Shown: piece after piece, positions 47,266-62,730 of the stretch
How positions within the stretch are numbered: the first letter of the stretch is position 1
How the letters are laid out: each line of letters begins with the position of its first letter
Source: Lineus longissimus
Lineage: Eukaryota > Nemertea > Pilidiophora > Heteronemertea > Lineidae
NCBI RefSeq assembly: GCF_910592395.1
Contig: NC_088308.1
Span: 10,371,001-10,435,000, forward strand
Reading direction: 5' to 3'
Length of the DNA stretch: 64,000 nucleotides
Made by a program: the position numbers and the translations under genes
The notes under the pieces: model-generated
What the model saw: only the letters and a program-made list of their open reading frames with translations
What the model was told of the DNA's origin: nothing
The model's database searches: none

Positions 47266-47348
47266 GGAAATTCCAGTGGAATTTGGCGACTCTGATCGTG
47301 TATTATTTATGCGGTCTCTAATTCCAAACGGGGCGATAACCTGACCGC

Positions 47349-51703
<4,355 letters not shown>

Positions 51704-51721
51704 TCCCATCTTCGTCGCCAA
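51704..51721 (-). other. Primer-binding-like site
   Basis: On the minus strand, TGGCGACGAAGATGGG begins two bases after the LTR end. TGG complementary to a tRNA CCA end at this spot is the standard place for reverse-transcription priming. The tRNA species was not identified. Confidence 0.55.
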
Positions 51722-51723
51722 AA

Positions 51724-52124
51724 TGTGGCAACTTACCCACATTGGTTTCAGGCGCTGCAACTTGGTGATGCACAACTTGGTGGCAGAACTTGTCTTCCTT
51801 CTAGGTATATACTCAGGGTCTTCAACGTTTGTGTCTTACTTGTCTCGTGTCTGCGTTTTGTCTGCCCTCTCCCTTGGAAGGGGCTATGTACATGACATAA
51901 CAGCAGGCCAGAGCCAACCCAACACACAATAGCTTCCATATATAACAAAAGCCAAGAAGGGTTAGATTTCCCTCACAAGATCTGGGCACAATAACCAGGG
52001 TTGAGACTCAACTTATATGTGATATAAGACTACGCCCCTATTACTAATAAACTATAAACTAATACTCTACGTTCAAAACTATAAGATCTCAATACTCTAA
52101 ATGTTGCATTACGAGACTCCCACA
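51724..52124 (-). repeat. 5' LTR of the gypsy element
   Basis: 401 bp. On the element strand it runs TGTGGGAGTC...GTTGCCACA, so it has TG...CA ends. It should hold the element promoter and polyadenylation signal. It differs from the other LTR at four positions by eye. Confidence 0.93.
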
Positions 52125-53204
52125 CAATCATAGTTCCTTCCGACACATTTTTGTTTTGGTAATGTAATACATTGTGATTGTCCTTATTCACGGGAATCGG
52201 GCGTTTTCAGTGATATACGACACTTAAATGGCTTGTCCTCATGCATTCACGATGGAAACGCATTTTAAAATAGATGTTACGTCCTGTTAATGGGGCACGT
52301 CATCATCGCGTACATTTGGGAAAAACTCCCTAACGAGACCGGAGCGGACTGCTGAAAGCAGTTTAATTATTGGCCGCTAGGTTTCAGAACGTCGCTCACC
52401 CGAATTTTTCACGCAACTTTTGCTAAATAGAGCTAGTTCTAGTTTGTAATTCATTTTGATACTTCAGATTTGGGTAGTAGACTAAAATAACTTAGTCGTC
52501 AGTGTGATTTTAAGCAGGAAAAACGTATTTGTTTTTCTTAAAGTGCCTTTTTTGGACGGGTGTGCGCGATTGTTTTGTTTATGTCACGTGACCTCGACCA
52601 TGTCGACACAAAATTGAAATAAACCACCCTTTTCTGTCATTATTCAGGACGGATATTTCTCTAATAAAAATATTAATATAATTGGCCAATTTCTTAGGCA
52701 TATGTAGCGAATTCCCATGAAGACTTAAATTAGATGTTCTCGTAACCTGTTACAACTGGTCTGATTTATAATTCAGCGCTACAACTGGTCTGATTTATTT
52801 ATTCAGCGCCATTTTGAAAAACCAAAAAAATTGTTTGTTGGATATACAATAGTTACTCTCTTTATTTCTCTTCATTCATTATATACTCCCGCACACACGT
52901 GTATCTTAAGAGCCCCTCCTAAGAGGGGGGCTTAATAAGGTAAGGTAATACAGAAAAATTTATACCATTATAATAAGAAATCAAACATCAGTCTGATCTA
53001 TGTCAGTAAACTTGCCGCCTGACTACACTTAGAAACCTTACCAAGGCTGTTACATAACATGTAAACAAAACAGTTAGTCTTGCTTTATCTCTGGACTGGG
53101 TGCTTCAATTTTGATCAAACTTGATTTAATGCGGAGCTTTAAGTCTACTCTTTGAGGATCTGTACATGTCATGCAATCATAAAAGCAGGAGTCGTGGCCT
53201 TTAA

Positions 53205-53975
53205 ATAAGACCAGTATTTTACCGGCTATCAAATACTGCAGTGTTATAACAATCAAACGTGATCTTTGTGTTTCAGACTAGAAATATCGTTTGGGTCTCG
53301 CAATCACGCCAGTGTTCGAGATGAGTTCGAGACTACCTCGTTGTCCCGTACACATGACGTCAAGACATGAAGTCGCTATTGGAGTGCTATACATCCTTGA
53401 TATCATACAGGCAATGCACGTGCAATAGACGCCAATACTGGAAGATAGAATATGCTTAAATAACATCATCCTAAGATAAGGCTTTTGCACTGCATTAATT
53501 TATATGCACAACCCATTCTGACATACAGCTTTTTGATAAACCTACCTCGTATACAAACTCTGAGAAAAAAACAATAAAATCCACTGCGAAGAGCGGCTGT
53601 TCCGACTGCTTGACACACGTTATATCGATCGATTAAGTATAAGAGAGGGCAATTGATCGCCTCGGCACGAAGTATTTACAGGGTGGAACAAAAACCCGCA
53701 TCAATAATGTTAGGAGAGATAGATTTATGACAATATTCCACGCCAACATACATGACTTTAAATTATTCGGTTTATCATCAAGTTGATGGCTCGTATTTTG
53801 TAGATGCAGATGAACTCCAAACATGAAGAAATATAAAGTTTTCCCAATTACTAGTTTTTGTACGAAAACCCAGAAGGCTGATATGATATTCTAAATCCGA
53901 AAGCCGAAATTCAAAATTTTGATTTCGAAATCCAAAATCAAAATCCCTAATCGCTGGGAAATATTTAGCCAATAA
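53205..53975. other. Array unit resumed after the nest
   Basis: Continues the sequence broken at 38873 and matches 26500-27290 (blocks around CAGTGTTCGAGATGAG and TTAGGAGAGATAGATTTATG). AT-rich, no gene supported. Confidence 0.55.
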
Positions 53976-55021
53976 GGGATCACGTCCAAAGTCCGCACGC
54001 GAATATTCGCTGCGCGAATCGGGGCGAAAATTCGCCTGGTCGAATATCGCCACACTCATTCGCCTCCAAATCGCTCCCTGCTTCGGCGATTCTATTATGA
54101 TCGGGCGAAAATTCAGACCGAATAAAAATCGCAGGCGAAAAAAATAATCGCGCCTAATTCGCTCTCACCAACCATCGGAACGAAGGGAATATTAGAGGCC
54201 TTTTTGTGTTGTAGTATGCGTATTCCGACATCAGCTGATAGCAGACCGAACAAAAACACAAACTGGAATTCCCGGTCAACCTGACTGCAGTAATCATATA
54301 CATCACATCTATCCACGAGGAGCTACACAAATTTGGCACAGAGGTTTGAGGTTCTTATAGTATTATGGTATGTATTCCGAAGGATTGTGACGGAATGTAC
54401 CGAATCATACAGCTAATCATAGTTAGGCTTATGTTTCCGAGTCTCAGCCAACCAATCAAGATCGTTGTAGTATCCGGTTATCCTAAACAGCGTCCACCAG
54501 CGTCCACCAGCGTTCACCAGGTTTAAAATCGGGTATAAAGTCATCAAAATAAAATTTTGTGGCCAAAACGTAATATGTACACCATAAAAAATACATTTCC
54601 TGAAGATGTCATGCTTATTTCGTTTATGACCATTAGATTTTACTTTGATGGCTTTAATGTAGGCTATGTATGTGTTTAAACCTGGTGGACGCTGTCTAGT
54701 ATGACCCGATTTGTTTTAATACGTGACTGCACTTTTCCGCCAATAAAACAAGACGAAAGTCGTTGCAAAATCGTTCCGAATATCGGACAAGCATGCAAGA
54801 GCCACCAATTTCGTAAAATCGCTCCATTTTCGCCTGGAGCGATTTTTGGGGCGAAATCGAAGAATTGGCGCGATTGTAGGCGAATTTCGCATCTGACATT
54901 CCGGCGATTTCCTATTATCGCCTCACATTCGCCGGTCGATTTTCGGACAGATTTCGCAGGCGAAATACTGTAGGGTGAATTTCGCCGGCGAATATCGCGT
55001 GCGGACTTTGGACGTGATCCC
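53976..55021. mobile_element. TAA-flanked Harbinger-like MITE
   Basis: A 1046-bp insertion with inverted repeats starting GGGATCACGTCCAAAGTCCG (27 or more bp), flanked by TAA (53973-53975 and 55022-55024). The unit near 27285 has the empty site. TAA targets and GGG ends fit PIF/Harbinger. Both ends are packed with GCGAA/TTCGC motifs. A separate internal inverted repeat (AGCGTCCACCAG near 54490, CTGGTGGACGCT near 54680) may be a nested remnant. No transposase frame. Confidence 0.8.
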
Positions 55022-55584
55022 TAAGAATAGGTATAACATTCAGTAGTTTGCCGTCATAACAATGGAGAAATTAAAAGTAAGTTATAAGTTATTCATTGGA
55101 TTAGGTCAAGAATTTGCATCAGATTGTGCCGGGATAGTCTAGATAGTGTATGGCTACACTATCGTGCCACATATTTTTTGCAGTGAATTAAAAAACTGAC
55201 CACCCCCTACCCGCCACCCCCTACCCGCCACCCCAAAAAGTAAAAAAAAATCAAAGTGTCTAGTCCCAAACGCACTCCTCCGTGTCTGGCCGGGTATCTC
55301 ACCCGGGACTTATCCGACACAAGGCCGACGCTTAACTGTTGTGAACCTGCGCTCCCGGGCCAATTTTCTGTTAGGAAAAAACACTAAAAAATGAGGAACC
55401 ACCTAATACGCTACAAGGGTCTGAACAAAAACAAGATACCAAGTGAAGAAACATTGCCGTTTTTTGGCAAAATAAAATTTATTTTCGAATTTGATAGATT
55501 CATGCTGCAGTTATGGTCACGGCTACAAATTGCAACTGCCACTGTCTTTGTAACTATAGCTTATGTAAAACTTTCTCTTTGTGT
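55022..55584. other. 3'-flank type DNA
   Basis: Matches 27310-27800. Contains a short tandem CCGCCACCCC(CTAC) stretch near 55200-55235 and a degenerate SINE head near 55270-55365. No gene. Confidence 0.45.
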
Positions 55585-56273
55585 TAGATGTACATTTTCG
55601 CTCTTAATGTATGACCTTTCCCAAATTTGTCTTTTTTCGGCTAAAGGATCAGTCTATTCTTTTCGTCGACAAAGCCGAAAAATGCAGCTTGACCAACGAC
55701 GGTGGAGATGAAACGAATTTTGGCTTTGATGGGAAATGCTAAAGCTGTTGACTTGTCCCTGCACAAATCCGCTTGGAACATATACAACTTTTGAATTCTG
55801 TGTTTGTCGCCTGATTCTCGATAACAATCGTCGCAAGTGTACTGCCAATTAACGCCAATAATACCAGTTCCTAATATCCTGGCAAAAGTAATTGTTCTTA
55901 ATCTAGTCTGCTCAAGTTGAATCGTTCGTATCGCATTGTACATGTATTTTGTTTCCGTTTTTGTTATTTTGAAAGGTTTGAATGTAAACTTGAATAGGTT
56001 TCCTTCAGAGTCATACTGATGATTAAAAAGCGAGACGGGACACAACGATGATATTAAACCTATTGCATACTTTGCTCCTCCGAGAGATTTTAAGAAATTA
56101 AGTTTCATTATAATACCAAGATTTCTGATACTGAATAAGTTAAAAGAAGTGTCAAACGTCTCTAAACCAAGGAGATACGTTGTGCAAAGACGACTATATT
56201 GCTATTAACTGTAAACCGAAGATATCCAAATGTTGAATTACCGGGACTACTCCTGAAGTTGTTATACGGTAGC
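55585..56273 (-). pseudogene. Exon-2 pseudogene fragment
   Basis: Most of the second two thirds of exon 2. A TAG at about 55641 replaces the tryptophan codon of the LILWPKK motif, and frame changes occur toward the 5' end. At 56274 the sequence (GTAGCTTGGTCC) switches to module Z, so the 5' part and the acceptor are missing. Confidence 0.72.
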
Positions 56274-57600
56274 TTGGTCCAACATAAGTGGGCAGTTGCC
56301 AAGAGCGAACTCCATAACTCTTGCACAAATCCAGTAGGATACGAAGCCAGTAATGTTGTGACATATAATAATGATCACATAATCTTCATTTAATATCTGT
56401 CCAATGGACGCCAATTCTGGCAGAGAGAATATGCTTGAATAATATGCCTTGGGGAATGATAGCACTGGTACAGTCTACGCTCTGAATGGTGCATTCAAGA
56501 TTGTGGTGTGAGATACAAATTCCCTTTAACACAGGCATGCCAGTGCAACGTGAGGCCTTGAAACTATAGGCTTCACGGTATTCATAGTGTCGATTTGTAA
56601 AACGGATAGGAACTGGCCTTATCTTAATTTGGTAAGCTCTTCGCCATTGTTTCGCACCATTCTTTAATAATTCTATCGGTCAAAAGTTCGGGAGTTAGAG
56701 TCACGCGTTCGGAGTCTAATAAACAAAGTTTAGTAAGTCATGCCTTAAAGGGATAGCTGGTCAGTTTCTCTCATAAAAGTATTGTTTAGCGTTCCGGTCG
56801 TGGTCACCTGGTACGTGGCTGTCCAATCACGGCTTTCCGCTGGTATATGTCTACCAGAGGGGGGCACCTGTCATTGTCAGCTCGACAGTTCTTTAATTGA
56901 CAACCTTTCATAATAATGCCGGACTCTGGACTCGTGGCTCGGCTCCTGAATACTTAAGCGGTGGTTGCGGGACACACTCGCTCTCTGTGGCCTCCCACCC
57001 AATATCAAGGAGCGCTCAGCCATGTAGGAAAAGTATCAACTGATTGTTATTGTGAGTACAATAAACTTGTTAATTGATACTCTTGTCTTCCGGCTTCATC
57101 TCCTACCCGTAGTTAGTCTCCTTGCAAGTTCAGCCAGTTTACGGCAACTGGTCTTCTGGATACCACGTATCCAGGAAGCTTGTGTACACCAGGGTAGTGG
57201 TTTGTCTTTTTGACTTCCCCGGACTGCACATGAAGTCCTATATATGATGACAAATGTGAGTGCAGCATGTGCTTATCTTGGTTCATTAACTAAACGTGTT
57301 TGTAGCCAACATATAAATCCACGGAAGTATTGGTCTGGTCAAGCTGACGCCTTGGATGCTGACCACTGACCAGGTGCTCATTTTCCGCTCCTATCCCGCT
57401 TCCTCAAAGTGTTGAGGAAACCTTCTCGATGTTCCACAGATGACAGCCATGCCAGCATGATTAGTTTACGCCGGATGAAGTACCACGCCGTGAACTGATC
57501 ATGTCAACAAGACTACTGTAATGAATCCCATCTCAATGTTTAAGGTATAGTACCAATTTCAATAAATACATTGACATTGAAACATCACTATGATCTGCAG
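56274..57600 (-). repeat. Module Z, copy 4, split by a solo LTR
   Basis: Left part 56274-56543, right part 57189-57600, collinear with 14959-15705. The 67-codon minus frame (56465-56262) is kept. The split is the LTR at 56544-57188. Confidence 0.55.
56544..57188 (+). mobile_element. Solo LTR, 645 bp, 4-bp target duplication
   Basis: Starts TGCAACGTGAGG and ends CTTGTGTACA, flanked by CCAG (56540-56543 and 57189-57192). Other module Z copies read GGCATGCCAGGGTAGTGG without interruption. AATAAA at about 57059 gives plus orientation. No internal region, so a solo LTR. It differs from the gypsy LTR at 40268. Confidence 0.78.
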
Positions 57601-59089
57601 CCGAAACCTCCGAAAAGCATCTTCAAAACTCTTTTGTGCATTGTTGTTCACTAGTATTAGTAAATACTCCTCACTTTACACCGCTTTCCCGAAACCAGGG
57701 CCGTATTGTTCAAAGCTCCACTATCTAGTTACTTAGCGTACCGCCAAGTTTTCTCCGTTAGGCTTGGTCGCTCTGCCATCGCTTTCACTGCCACCGCCTA
57801 CCATGAATTGCCGCCAAGTTGAGTTCGCTCACTAATACTTAGCGGTTGTTTTGAACAATCAAGCATAGGTTGCTTTTGCGCACATAGATGTGTTTTTCTC
57901 TGTTTCTCAATATTGAAATTATTAAAGGAATGGTCGGCTTTTTATTGCAGTATGTTTGTTCTTCTTCTGGTTCATCAGTAAATTATTTTTTTGAAGGTGT
58001 TTGATGCTTTTCCAATATTGTTTCAGCTCTTAGATAGTAGAAAAACGTGTTATTCGTTATTTTCAGTACGCGCAAATCCTGGCGCGAAAGACCTTCCCCG
58101 CCACGTGAGTGCACGCCGAGATCCTAGTTCACGTTACCACGCTATTAAGACGCAATGTCATTTCCATTTATCGTCGCAGTTGCGCGGTAATTAAACCCTA
58201 TCAACGGGAAGACGGAAAAATCGATATCAGCAACAAAGACGTCACAGCGTAGATCTTAACTCCAGGAAACGCCTTACTAGTGCATCGTTGCACGTGGAAA
58301 AGGTCGTTGCATTGAGAGCTAACCCGGTGTAACATCTGTGGTTGTTTCCCATGTGTCAGTGTTTCCAAACAATAGGCAGCTAGAGAGACCACGACTTTTA
58401 AATAGGGGGGATACACAGAAAAACTTGTCAATCTATTTTTGAGCGTTCCCAAACAATGAGGGGAAACACTCAAAAACAGAAACACTCAAAAACATTACAC
58501 CGGGTCTCAAATCGGAGCAATCTTGATACTAGAGGCGCTGTTTTCGTTCCTTACAACGCCTCAAGAACTAATAAGTTGCCACCATCTTTAAAAGCAGTAC
58601 CACGGATGTATTTCAGGAAAGAAACTTTCTTATTGCTGTGTGGCTATCGCATCACCACAACGCCCGAGAAAATGGTTGCTGCCCTACGCTTCGTTTGTAG
58701 TTCTCAATGCAATCAACTCAAAACTCACTTGTAAGTGTAAAGTTTTATTGATAAAGATGATTTTTTGTAATTTTTTAGTAAAATATAACCTTTTATGAGA
58801 AAAAGTGGCACTAATTCGGCCTGAATAAGATATCAGATTTACAGTCTGAACTGGCGACACAGTTTATGACGTAGGAGTGTCAAAACTCTGACTCTCAGGA
58901 TGCCGACATCCAAGATGGCGGCAATTGATCAATTCCAGTGTTTAAATGTTTTCAATTTCGGCACTTGGGTGAGTTTTAAATCGGAGTTAACATCGGAAAA
59001 GCGCGATAATTCAGTCAGTTTTTTTTAAATTTATCCTTTTTTGGTGCAATTTGTTGATGGAAACCTCTTATTGTGTATAATAGACGACA
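57601..59089. other. Repeated unit fragment
   Basis: Collinear with 29416-31084. It carries the same blocks around TTAGCGGTTGTTTTGAACAA, AAAAGCAGTACC and CTGAACTGGCGACACAG. Contains a small MITE at 58322-58505. No gene supported. Confidence 0.5.
58322..58505. mobile_element. Small palindrome-ended MITE
   Basis: 184 bp with inverted ends ACCCGGTGTAA. The matching place near 30140 lacks it (GAGCTAACTTCGGTCTCC). Internal repeat of ACACTCAAAAAC. No clear target duplication; superfamily unknown. Confidence 0.6.
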
Positions 59090-59385
59090 GCTGGGCAATA
59101 TTACCCTCAATAATGCCAATGGTCCTTTAATGATAATTATGACAGGAGATGTCTCTATATATAGCGGTTTTGTGTTATCTAATGTCTCAAAGCGCAATAT
59201 AACCACTACCATTGTTACCCAGCCTGTCCAGAAACCTTTCTGGAGAACAAAGGGAACGCCCAATCTTGCGCACGCACGGACATTTCAGGCCAGTTGAGAG
59301 TTACAATGTGGCCCTGGCCGAGTATCTAACCCGGGACTTTACCCGACGCAAGGCCGAAGCTTAATTGTGGTGCCACCGCGCTTCC
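59090..59385 (-). mobile_element. tRNA-derived SINE with L2-like tail, copy 2
   Basis: Matches 31085-31370. Minus-strand box-A-like TGGCACCACAATT and box-B-like GGGTTAGATACTC. The tail near 59150-59200 is shortened relative to the other copy. It lies in the 3' flank of copy F, the same place as the SINE beside copy E, so it predates that duplication. Confidence 0.6.
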
Positions 59386-59448
59386 TCTCCAATATTCTGT
59401 TATGAAAACACTAAAAACTGAGGAACCGCCAAATATGCTACAACGGTC

Positions 59449-61533
59449 TGTAGCGATTTTCCTACTGGTTGACTCGGTGTCGTACCGAATGCTTCTGAGA
59501 TATAGCACCATCCATAGAGTGTCACACTTGATCATTGTCACAACCTGGTTAAAGACTTGTCTTGACAAGTCTAACATATGAATAGGATAACCCAAGTACT
59601 CTATAGATGATCCCAACGTACGTTATCCGAAGGGCGCCGCTACAAAGTCTGTGGGTAGGTATAAATGGCCAACAAAGTCATCAATTTAACGAAAACGTAG
59701 ATTTCTTTTCATCTTTCTGTCTCATAAGGTATTTTACATCGATAATGCTCATAACCTTGCTCAGCAATAAATTCCTGTAACATAATCTAACTGTCGTTTC
59801 ATATATTTGCTTTCATATTTAGTATAAGCCATGGGTGGCCCGATGCCATTTAACAGTCGAACTCTATATTATTAGTATATTCACGACCCTTGTCAACGAC
59901 ACCAGCGGTGTCCCGACGGGGCGGAGCCCGCCGGGAGCCTGAGTACCAACCTTTCGGTTTGAGACACAAGTCAAGAGTGATTACATAACAAAATTTTACG
60001 TCATTTATAGCTTCACGACGTCTCGCCACATCCAATCACGAGGCTAGAATCACGTCACGTGACCCGAAATTTAGTCAATTTTTGAGAGGGAATGCCGAAT
60101 ATAATTCGAAACGGCAAGCATGCGGTTCTAATAACCAGAAAACTGAAACATGGAATTGATCCCATATTGTTAGAAGAAAAGATAGGAAAAACTTCCATGG
60201 CTTTTTAACGGAAGAGTTTTGAGCACTTTTGAACTAAACACAGGGCATCTAGGAAATGACGCCGCCGTGTGTAATGGTTAAGCCTTTAACGTAAATGGAT
60301 GTGAAGCCGCATTCTCAATTTATACCGATACGATCGCCTCGATAACTCTATAACGAAACATATAACCTTCAATCGAACCCATCCAAATCTTTCTAATGAT
60401 TCTCAAGATCATATATACAAATTTTGATAATGGTTATATGTCTAAATCTTACATATTTTGAACTTCTAAAACAGGTGTCGGACACTGGAAGCTCGAGCGT
60501 CTAAGGTATTACGTCAGTAGAATAAGACGGCGGAATCGCACTTCATCTAGCTTTGTCATTAAATGTCTTAAACTCAAAGCACATAACCCTAAAATGGTTA
60601 CATACTACTGGTAGTTGACATAAATAAGAATTCGTATTCAGGATATAGTGAGATTTTGATGTACGGTTTAGGAAATATTAAAGAATGACTGAGGGACGTA
60701 TGTTCAGACCGAAAGTGTACGTCGTTGTCAACGTAAAGTGATTTGACGCGGATCACAGGCCGTAGAAGACGTGACCCGTAAAACTTGATAAAAATAGTAT
60801 CATAGATGAGTCATAACCCGAAAAAGACGTACACCATTGTCTCAACAATATCTCTGACTACAAAGTCGTCAAACATGAAAGAGTTCGTATGCGTAGGCTT
60901 GACGTTATTTCAATCGATATACGGTGGATTGTCCGAAAGAACTGTCATCCAGGCGCACGGAGAAGAGTCCGACGGCGCGTCAAAAGTGTCCTATCAAATC
61001 TCTGATTTCTTCATCAAACTTTTGATCATATCATGATTTTCATAGCAAGAATATGAGGTGAGTGACCGCAAGTACATCATCTGGGCGTAATAAAGGATTT
61101 GGCGAGGAAGAAAATATGTTTTAGATGGAGTTTTGAAACGTAAACAAGTATAAAACCGTAGCGGTGTAATGAACACGAAATGTACACAAAGCATAACAAT
61201 GGACCACACAATGTGATACACACAGAGACAAATACTGTTACGTTATGTAAAGAAACGACCAGTTTGATGATTTATGGCACTCAACTCGGATTCAAAAGCT
61301 TATTTCTTATCTCAAACTAGAGTATCTGTATTTTCACATACAACAAACCCAAACTAAGGCTCGAGTGATGGAGGTAGTAATCAAGGAGCAAAATTTAAAG
61401 GGGGAAAAGGGAATGACAGTCTTACTTGCTGTACTGGACAAACAAAGGGGTGTTTCAGTGGCAGATGGAGACTATGGAAAGGAGGGTGGGAATAATTTTG
61501 AATTACACGTAAGAATTTACCAAGAATTCTACA
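59449..61533. mobile_element. 2.1-kb insertion with TG...CA ends
   Basis: Interrupts the flank sequence ACGGTCTGACC, which is continuous at about 8839 and 31430. It starts TGTAGCGATTTTCC and ends GAATTCTACA; GGTC (or GGTCTG) is repeated at both sides. TG...CA ends and a 4-6 bp duplication suggest a long solo LTR or a non-autonomous LTR element. A TATAAA-like site near 59654 and AATAAA near 59770 are present. A G-rich run lies at 61397-61415. No recognised protein; longest frames about 80 codons. Confidence 0.5.
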
Positions 61534-61701
61534 GGTCTGACCAAAAGCAAGATTACCAGGTGAAGAAAGGTTACGTTTTTTGCAAAATAACTTTCATTTT
61601 CGAATTTGATTGATTCGTGTTGCAGTTATGGTCATGACTACTATTTGCAACTACCACCGTCACTGTAACAATAATTAATGATGTTAAACTTTCTCTATAT
61701 G

Positions 61702-62730
61702 TTAGATGTAAATTTTCGCTTTCAATGTATGACCTTTCCTATATTTGTATTTCTTCGGCCAAAGGATCAGTCTATTCTTTTCGTCGACAAAGCAGAAAAA
61801 TGCAGCTTGGCCAACAACGGTGGAGATGTACCGAATTTTGGCTTTGATGGGAAATGCTAAAGCTGATGACTTGTCCCTGCACGAATTCGCTTGAAACATA
61901 AACAAATTTTGAATTCTGTGTTTGTCGCCTGATTCTCGATAGCAATCGCCACAATACTGCGATGTAACGCCAATAATACTAGTTCCTAATATCCTGGCAA
62001 AAGTAATTCTTCTTAATCTATTCTCCTCAAGTTGAATCGTTCGCATCGTATTGTACATGTATTTTCTTTCCGTTATGGTTATTTTGAAAGGTTTGAATGT
62101 AAACTCGAATAGGTTTCCTTCAGAGTCAAACTGAGGATTACTAAGCGTGACGGGAAACAACGATGATAACAGACCTGTTGCATACTTTGCTTCTCCGAGA
62201 GATTTTAAGAAATTAAGTTTCAGGGCAATACCAAGATTTCTGATACTGAACAAGTTCAAAGAAGTGACAAACGTCTTTAAACCAAGGAGATAGGTCAGTG
62301 CAAAGACGACTATATTGCTATTAACTGTAAACCGAAGATATCGAAATGTTGAATTACCGGGGCCACGACTGCTCCTGAAGTTGTTATACGGTAGCAACAA
62401 TTTTTGGCGGTTGCGTCCATCTAAACTAAATGCAAATGCTCGTAAGCCACTATCCTGCCACCACAGTGCGCCATCCTGGCAAATACCGATTACCCCGTTC
62501 TCATATTCTCCAGCAATATCAACGATATTATTTATGAAGAAATTATGCTTTAATGTATATGGCGATTTATCTTGTACTTGTGAAAATACATAAATATTGA
62601 AAGTTGACGTCACTACGTGTCTGGTAGCAGCTACGCCCACAAAGCACTTCAGCTTTAAGTGATAGTGCCACCTGGAATTCCAGACTGGAAATTGTCCTTT
62701 GATACTTGGACTATAACTGTTCTTGTATTT
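61702..62730 (-). CDS. PAN/apple-domain tandem gene, copy F (exon 2 only)
   Basis: A complete, uninterrupted 1029-bp exon 2. The acceptor is CCAG|AAATAC at 62730/62731 and the stop TAA at 61702-61704. It encodes the same 342-residue domain as copies B and E, with the conserved cysteines (LKCFVG, GICQDG, YCGDCYRE, NSCRDK, FFCFVDE) and the C-terminal KIYI. It resembles copy E most closely (SQYCG instead of WQYTCG). Exon 1 is expected beyond the right edge, since the intron of copy E is 3.25 kb. The frame is intact, so a working gene is likely. Confidence 0.75.
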   Translation of the reverse strand, partial: KYKNSYSPSIKGQFPVWNSRWHYHLKLKCFVGVAATRHVVTSTFNIYVFSQVQDKSPYTLKHNFFINNIVDIAGEYENGVIGICQDGALWWQDSGLRAFAFSLDGRNRQKLLLPYNNFRSSRGPGNSTFRYLRFTVNSNIVVFALTYLLGLKTFVTSLNLFSIRNLGIALKLNFLKSLGEAKYATGLLSSLFPVTLSNPQFDSEGNLFEFTFKPFKITITERKYMYNTMRTIQLEENRLRRITFARILGTSIIGVTSQYCGDCYRESGDKHRIQNLFMFQANSCRDKSSALAFPIKAKIRYISTVVGQAAFFCFVDEKNRLILWPKKYKYRKGHTLKAKIYI

